NCBI GenBank assembly: GCA_910588285.1
Contig: CAJUQB010000117.1
Span: 3,211 to 13,852 of the forward strand
From: an uncultured Lachnospiraceae bacterium
Lineage (GTDB): Bacteria; Bacillota; Clostridia; Lachnospirales; Lachnospiraceae
DNA: 10,642 nucleotides
Direction of reading: 5' to 3'
The translations under genes and the position numbers were made by a program. The notes under the pieces were generated by a model. It was not told the origin of the DNA. It saw only the letters and a list, made by a program, of their open reading frames with translations, and did no database searches. This document shows, one piece after another, positions 7,151 to 10,642 of the stretch (the first letter of the stretch is position 1; every line of letters begins with the position of its first letter).

Positions 7151-9013
7151 TCATTGTATACACAACAGCGGCTCCTCCGCCATTTCCTTTAGCAGATCTG
7201 CACATTTCGTCAGCACATCGCAATATATCATCCCTTTCCTCGCTGTTTCCTGCAATTCCTTTTCTGTACTTTCTTCTTCATAATAATATTCGCTGAGTAT
7301 AACAAACTCTGCCGCAGACATAGTCACATCAATCAGTTGAAAAGCCGGTTGATTTTCTTGGCACTTTTCGGAAATTTTTTTTATTTTTTTCAATTGCTTT
7401 TGACAAATATCCTCTGCTACCTTCCTTTCCCTGCTTATTTTTTCCAGCCTTTGATAAGCACGTTTCATCTGACCTGCGTATTCCTTTATTTTCTGAAACT
7501 GTTCTGGAACACTATGAAGATATGCTACTGCCTTTCTCCGCTCTGCTTCTGTCAAATCCGGTTCCATCTGTTCAATCCTGGCTGTGAAATCAATCTCCTG
7601 ATCACAATTTTGAGCAATCGCATCCCGCAGAGTCATAAGTTCTGTTCCCTCTATATAGGCGCCCCCCTCTGTTGCATTTATAACTCGGACATCATTCTCC
7701 CGTTTTATCCCTGCAATATAGGTTTCAAACCATTCAAGATACGCCCTTAGATTTCTCAGGGTAGGCACCTTCTCCTGATAATTCCCCTTCACAGTAATCA
7801 TACCCTCGGTATTTTCTTCCGGCATCTTTTCCTGAAAGGTTCCGTCTGCATGGGATTTATTGTCCGTATACGCCAAATCCTGGCCTACCAAAATAATAGT
7901 TTGAAATCCCATCCGAAATAAAATTGAAAATCCGCTGCAGGCCACAGAGCCGCCGCTGGCAGCTGCAGGCATCGTCTTTCCATTTATATGATAAATATGT
8001 GCCGGAAGCGCATAGCTATCAAAATAAAAGATTTTCTTATTGTCCTGATGTTCAATCAATGCTGTCCTTGCTGTTGCAGGCGCAATAATCGGTATTTTCT
8101 CTGCTCCCTCAGCCTCGATTAATTCCAGATCCTTATGAGGATCAATGGTGACAAAAGCATCCGGAATGATACTTCTTCGGACTAACGGACCCACTGCCGT
8201 ATCTACAGCCAATATAAACGCCTTATTCTTTGCATTTTTTAATTCCTGTACATTTTTGTCCAGGGAAGGGCCTGCTGCCACCAGAATCGCTGTTTTCCCA
8301 TCTGAAATTGCCTTTGCTAATTGCTTGGTATGATAGCCCTCGCACACATACCTCATATTTTGGAAAATATTCTGTGCCAGGCTTCCCTGAAACAGCTGTG
8401 CCGAATTGTAATCTATCATTATTTGCTGTATTTTTCTGTGCAGCCTGCGAACCTTTTCTACGATTTCATTCCCATAAAATTCCCGATAATTAGGATGAAT
8501 CTCCTCTTTTAAAAACTCCATATTTTGAACTGCCAAAACCCGGTTCATTACAGCTTCGAATTCCTCTCCGTTGATTCCTTCCACAATAAAGGCAATGGGC
8601 CTGTTCTCTATACTCTTGGATAAATCCGCCTCCTCAAGAAGCTTATAAAATATTTTAACAGAGGGTTCATATACTACCACATTAACGTTTTCTTTTGTAT
8701 GTTCTACCAGTGTCTTTAGATAGATTCCGCTTCCAATTCCAAACAGAAACACCGGAGCATATGTATGGATCTCCCCTAGACGCTCCATCCACATCAATGC
8801 CGGCTCTTTCGCATTCCGCTTCCCTCCCAGAAACAGGCTTCGCTCTTCTTTCTGAATACGAAAAATCACTTCCCCGTCCCAGGAAGCCTCTGAAAATACT
8901 TGGGTGTTATCCTTGCATTTTTCCTGTATCTCCTGCTTTTGAATGATATCTGCAAACTTGGGATACCATTTCTCCATCGCCGCTATATTTTTCTCCCAGA
9001 TTTCTTTACTCAT
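7151..9013 (-). CDS. Maf-type flagellin glycosyltransferase (DUF115/MptE-like)
   Basis: A 620-residue motility accessory factor (Maf) protein. Maf proteins are cytoplasmic enzymes that transfer activated nonulosonic acids to Ser/Thr of flagellin before export. An N-terminal Rossmann-like part holds FLFGIGSGIYLK (90-101) and VVVYEPS (112-118). The central DUF115/MptE-like domain holds ILVAAGPSLDKN (243-254), AVDTAVGPL (269-277), TIDPHKD (289-295), GGSVACSG (354-361) and LVGQDLAYTDNKSHADG (375-391), all diagnostic of the family. The last 150 or so residues are charged and helical, probably a coiled-coil-rich tail that could contact flagellin or the small upstream protein. An in-frame ATG at 9031 exists, but GGGGAG with a 7-base spacer supports 9013, which overlaps the upstream stop codon. 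Lying two genes after flagellin and directly before pseB fits a role as the dedicated flagellin modifier. The residue tract near 541 is encoded by runs of seven and eight adenines. Confidence 0.9.
   Translation of the reverse strand: MSKEIWEKNIAAMEKWYPKFADIIQKQEIQEKCKDNTQVFSEASWDGEVIFRIQKEERSLFLGGKRNAKEPALMWMERLGEIHTYAPVFLFGIGSGIYLKTLVEHTKENVNVVVYEPSVKIFYKLLEEADLSKSIENRPIAFIVEGINGEEFEAVMNRVLAVQNMEFLKEEIHPNYREFYGNEIVEKVRRLHRKIQQIMIDYNSAQLFQGSLAQNIFQNMRYVCEGYHTKQLAKAISDGKTAILVAAGPSLDKNVQELKNAKNKAFILAVDTAVGPLVRRSIIPDAFVTIDPHKDLELIEAEGAEKIPIIAPATARTALIEHQDNKKIFYFDSYALPAHIYHINGKTMPAAASGGSVACSGFSILFRMGFQTIILVGQDLAYTDNKSHADGTFQEKMPEENTEGMITVKGNYQEKVPTLRNLRAYLEWFETYIAGIKRENDVRVINATEGGAYIEGTELMTLRDAIAQNCDQEIDFTARIEQMEPDLTEAERRKAVAYLHSVPEQFQKIKEYAGQMKRAYQRLEKISRERKVAEDICQKQLKKIKKISEKCQENQPAFQLIDVTMSAAEFVILSEYYYEEESTEKELQETARKGMIYCDVLTKCADLLKEMAEEPLLCIQ
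9006..9013 (-). other. 8-base gene overlap (ATGAGTAA), translational coupling
   Basis: The minus-strand octamer ATGAGTAA holds both the Maf start codon and the stop codon of the small upstream gene. The Maf ribosome site (GGGGAG) lies within the last codons of that gene. Such an overlap usually couples translation and favours matched production of two proteins that act together. Confidence 0.8.
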
Positions 9014-9338
9014 GCTTCTGCTCCCCTGCATTCTGATCTATATAAATATTTAATAATTCCCGCAATCCATAATCCAAAGTATCCAGCATAAGCACCAGAT
9101 CCTGCTGCTTTAATGCCTCCATATAGTCTTCCAGTACCTGCATCACATACAACTGGAGCTCTATATACTCTGCCTCTTCAAGACCGAATCTATTTCCCTG
9201 TAAAAAATGACTGCCGTACTGCCCTATCTCCTCTGCCAGCTCCCTGCCCTTTTTCAAAACGGACTCGTCCTTATAATAATGATAACCACCACAAATCGTG
9301 TCTATTTTATTTCGTATCTTCTTTGCGAGTTTTTCCAT
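9006..9338 (-). CDS. Small helical protein of unknown function, coupled to Maf
   Basis: I do not recognise this 110-residue protein with certainty. It has no signal peptide or membrane segment and appears almost wholly helical and charged. Recognisable stretches are ICGGYHYYKDE (15-25), HFLQGNRFGLEEAEY (44-58) and a C-terminal VLMLDTLDYGLRELLNIYID (82-101). The single cysteine is C16. Reading may start at the GTG at 9350 (114 residues, AAAGGGG upstream) or the ATG at 9338 (AAGGTGG, 8-base spacer); I favour the ATG. It lies just below the flagellin terminator and shares 8 bases with the Maf gene. Size, helicity and position between flagellin and its glycosyltransferase suggest a partner or chaperone in flagellin modification. 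FliS, the flagellin chaperone, is similar in size, but I do not see its conserved N-terminal YxxxxVxTASPxxLxxMLY pattern, so I leave it unnamed. Confidence 0.78.
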   Translation of the reverse strand: MEKLAKKIRNKIDTICGGYHYYKDESVLKKGRELAEEIGQYGSHFLQGNRFGLEEAEYIELQLYVMQVLEDYMEALKQQDLVLMLDTLDYGLRELLNIYIDQNAGEQKHE

Positions 9339-9362
9339 TTCCTTTTCCACCTTAACCCCTTT

Positions 9363-9394
9363 ACAAAAACAGAGGGACGTTTTTCGTCCCTCTG
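9363..9394 (-). terminator. Intrinsic terminator after flagellin
   Basis: A perfect 10-base-pair stem (arms 9385-9394 and 9370-9379, CAGAGGGACG / CGTCCCTCTG on the minus strand) with a 5-base loop is followed by TTTTTGT. It lies 68 bases after the flagellin stop. The run of T ends just before the ribosome site of the next gene, so the downstream glycosylation genes depend on read-through or on a promoter I cannot recognise. Confidence 0.92.
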
Positions 9395-9420
9395 CAATTC
9401 TGCCATATGTCTGCAGATAC

Positions 9421-9475
9421 CTCTTCTGCTATTACGCTTGCAAAAATATACTTGCCATATCCTACTGCAGAAGAG
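9421..9475. repeat. 9-base inverted repeat across the flagellin stop codon
   Basis: CTCTTCTGC (9421-9429) and GCAGAAGAG (9467-9475) are perfect inverted copies separated by 37 bases, the flagellin stop codon lying just inside. In the transcript they could pair to form a long-loop stem immediately upstream of the terminator. The loop is AT-rich. It could equally be chance, since the right arm is part of the coding sequence. Confidence 0.4.
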
Positions 9476-10640
9476 ACAACACACCCTGGGTAGACTGATT
9501 TGCCTGTGCAAGCATAGACTGTCCAGCCTGTGCAAGAATATTGTTCTTGCTGTACTCCACCATCTCGGAAGCCATATCTGTATCGCGAATGCGGGACTCT
9601 GCTGCCTGAGTATTCTCGGCAACATTATCCAGGTTTGCAATCGTATGCTCCAACCGGTTCTGCAATGCACCAAGCGCAGATCTCTGGGAGGAAACACGGT
9701 TAATTGCTTCCTGAATTGCTGTAATAGAATCATTTGCTGCCGCATAATTATCCACACACACATTTCCAGTCTTAGTATACGTAGATAATGCTCTTGCTTC
9801 TGTCGCTGACTTTGCAAGATATGTTGTAAAATTCAGATTCAGCTCAGATTCCATCTCTGCCTTTGCCCGGGATATATCATAATCCCTAGCAGCGCTAACC
9901 GTATCAAACACTTTTCCATCCGCCAACGCTTTATAGGTTCCATCTTCCTGCTTCGCATAGAGAGAAACTGTATACCTTCCACTAATTTCAGCCTTGAACG
10001 TCGAAATTGCATTCTGCCGATTTGAAGCTGCGGTTGCCGCACTCTCATATACATAACTCATGCCATCATATTTCACTGCATTAATGATTACACCCTGTTG
10101 TGCTGTATGTGTGATAGTAGCGGTAATATTCTTCAATCCCAAGCTATCAGCGTTCATACTCTGGATACTGATAGAAATCTTCTGGTTTGCGTTAGCTCCA
10201 ACCTGCAGGTTCTTATCCTGAAAGCTTCCATCCAGCAGCTGCTGTTTATTAAACTGGGTTGTCTGAGAGATTCTGTCCAGCTCATCAGTCAGGGCATTCA
10301 ATTCCTGATTGATTGCATTACGGTCAATGCTCTCGTTGGTATCGTTTGCACCCTGTACAGCCAGCTCATTCATTCTCTGCAGGATGCTGTGAGCCTCATT
10401 CAGAGCACCTTCAGCAGTCTGGATCAAAGATACGCCATCCTGGGCATTAGCGGATGCACGGTTCAGGCCGCGCACCTGGCTTCTCATCTTTTCGGAAATC
10501 TTAAGGCCTGCTGCATCATCTGCTGCACGGTTGATCTGATAGCCGGAAGACAGCTTCTCGGAAGACTTTGCCTGTCCGCTTGTGGTTACGCCCAGCATTC
10601 TGTTGGAATTCATTGCTGTAAGATTGTGTTGTACTACCAT
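9462..10640 (-). CDS. Flagellin, CBir1-like (flagellar filament subunit)
   Basis: A complete 392-residue flagellin, the exported protein that polymerises into the filament. The conserved N-terminal D0/D1 region runs to about residue 150, with MVVQHNLTAMNSNRML, SEKLSSGYQINRAADDAAGL and GVSLIQTAEGALNEAHSILQ. The C-terminal D1/D0 region from about 305 holds NRVSSQRSALGALQNRLEHT, NLDNVAENTQAAESRIRDTD and ends LAQANQSTQGVLSLLQ. Between them lies a short variable domain (about 170-300) with many Ser/Thr, the probable surface for glycans. The C-terminus has the hydrophobic export and polymerisation tail and lacks a signal peptide, as expected for type III export. One cysteine, C295, is unusual for a flagellin. 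The N-terminus matches flagellins of gut Lachnospiraceae. The start codon is 2 bases from the window end, so its ribosome site and promoter (probably sigma-28 dependent in this group) are outside. The symbol could be fliC or hag; I leave it open. Confidence 0.96.
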   Translation of the reverse strand: MVVQHNLTAMNSNRMLGVTTSGQAKSSEKLSSGYQINRAADDAAGLKISEKMRSQVRGLNRASANAQDGVSLIQTAEGALNEAHSILQRMNELAVQGANDTNESIDRNAINQELNALTDELDRISQTTQFNKQQLLDGSFQDKNLQVGANANQKISISIQSMNADSLGLKNITATITHTAQQGVIINAVKYDGMSYVYESAATAASNRQNAISTFKAEISGRYTVSLYAKQEDGTYKALADGKVFDTVSAARDYDISRAKAEMESELNLNFTTYLAKSATEARALSTYTKTGNVCVDNYAAANDSITAIQEAINRVSSQRSALGALQNRLEHTIANLDNVAENTQAAESRIRDTDMASEMVEYSKNNILAQAGQSMLAQANQSTQGVLSLLQ

Positions 10641-10642
10641 TG

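Noticed and set aside
9006..9338. Naming the small gene fliS
   Set aside because: Size and position suit, but the conserved FliS N-terminal tyrosine and TASP-type motif are not visible.
9395..9461. Promoter for the glycosylation genes (TTGCAA as -35)
   Set aside because: With a 17-base spacer the -10 would read GTATCT, a poor match, and transcription would still have to pass the terminator.
9302..9817. 171-codon open frame on the minus strand in another phase
   Set aside because: It overlaps the flagellin 3' end and runs across the terminator; its Arg/Gln-rich composition is that of a shifted reading of flagellin.
1..10642. CRISPR arrays, tRNA or rRNA genes, insertion sequences, phage att sites
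   Set aside because: I saw no spaced direct repeats, no cloverleaf or rRNA-like sequence, and no transposase or terminal inverted repeats on either strand.

Overview
The window reads as a flagellin glycosylation locus from a motile, anaerobic Gram-positive bacterium of the Clostridia, most likely family Lachnospiraceae. The main pointer is the flagellin N-terminus (MVVQHNLTAMNSNRMLG), which resembles the CBir1-like flagellins of gut Lachnospiraceae. Purine-rich Shine-Dalgarno sequences and tight gene packing also fit. The species cannot be named from sequence alone.

Every gene I support lies on the minus strand, so the locus is read from high to low coordinates. A complete flagellin gene (10640 to 9462) is followed by a short 3' region and a near-perfect intrinsic terminator (9394-9363). 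A small helical protein of unknown function (9338-9006) comes next and overlaps by 8 bases a Maf/DUF115-type flagellin glycosyltransferase (9013-7151). Then come a PseB-like UDP-GlcNAc 4,6-dehydratase (7128-6133), a SAM methyltransferase (6056-5352), an aldo/keto reductase (5331-4420), a GNAT/FemAB-like acyltransferase (4384-3305), an SpsF-type cytidylyltransferase (3228-2458), a class III PLP aminotransferase of the glutamate-1-semialdehyde type (2446-1133), and a PseI-type nonulosonate synthase (1055 to the window edge, lacking only its last codons). Gaps are 11 to about 125 bases, and no gene-free stretch exceeds 300 bases.

Together the genes look like a route from UDP-GlcNAc to a CMP-activated nine-carbon sugar of the pseudaminic acid type, which Maf would transfer to the flagellin encoded at the head of the locus. 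PseB and PseI are textbook members. The middle of the cassette is not: no DegT-type PseC, PseG hydrolase or short PseH acetyltransferase is visible. In their place sit an aldo/keto reductase, a class III aminotransferase, a large FemAB-like acyltransferase and a methyltransferase. This suggests a variant nonulosonic acid, or one with an extra methylated acyl substituent. The missing enzymes could instead lie outside the window.

Base composition is mosaic. The pseI end is GC-rich, the middle cassette is AT-rich, and the dehydratase and flagellin are intermediate, as expected if the sugar-tailoring genes are exchanged between strains.
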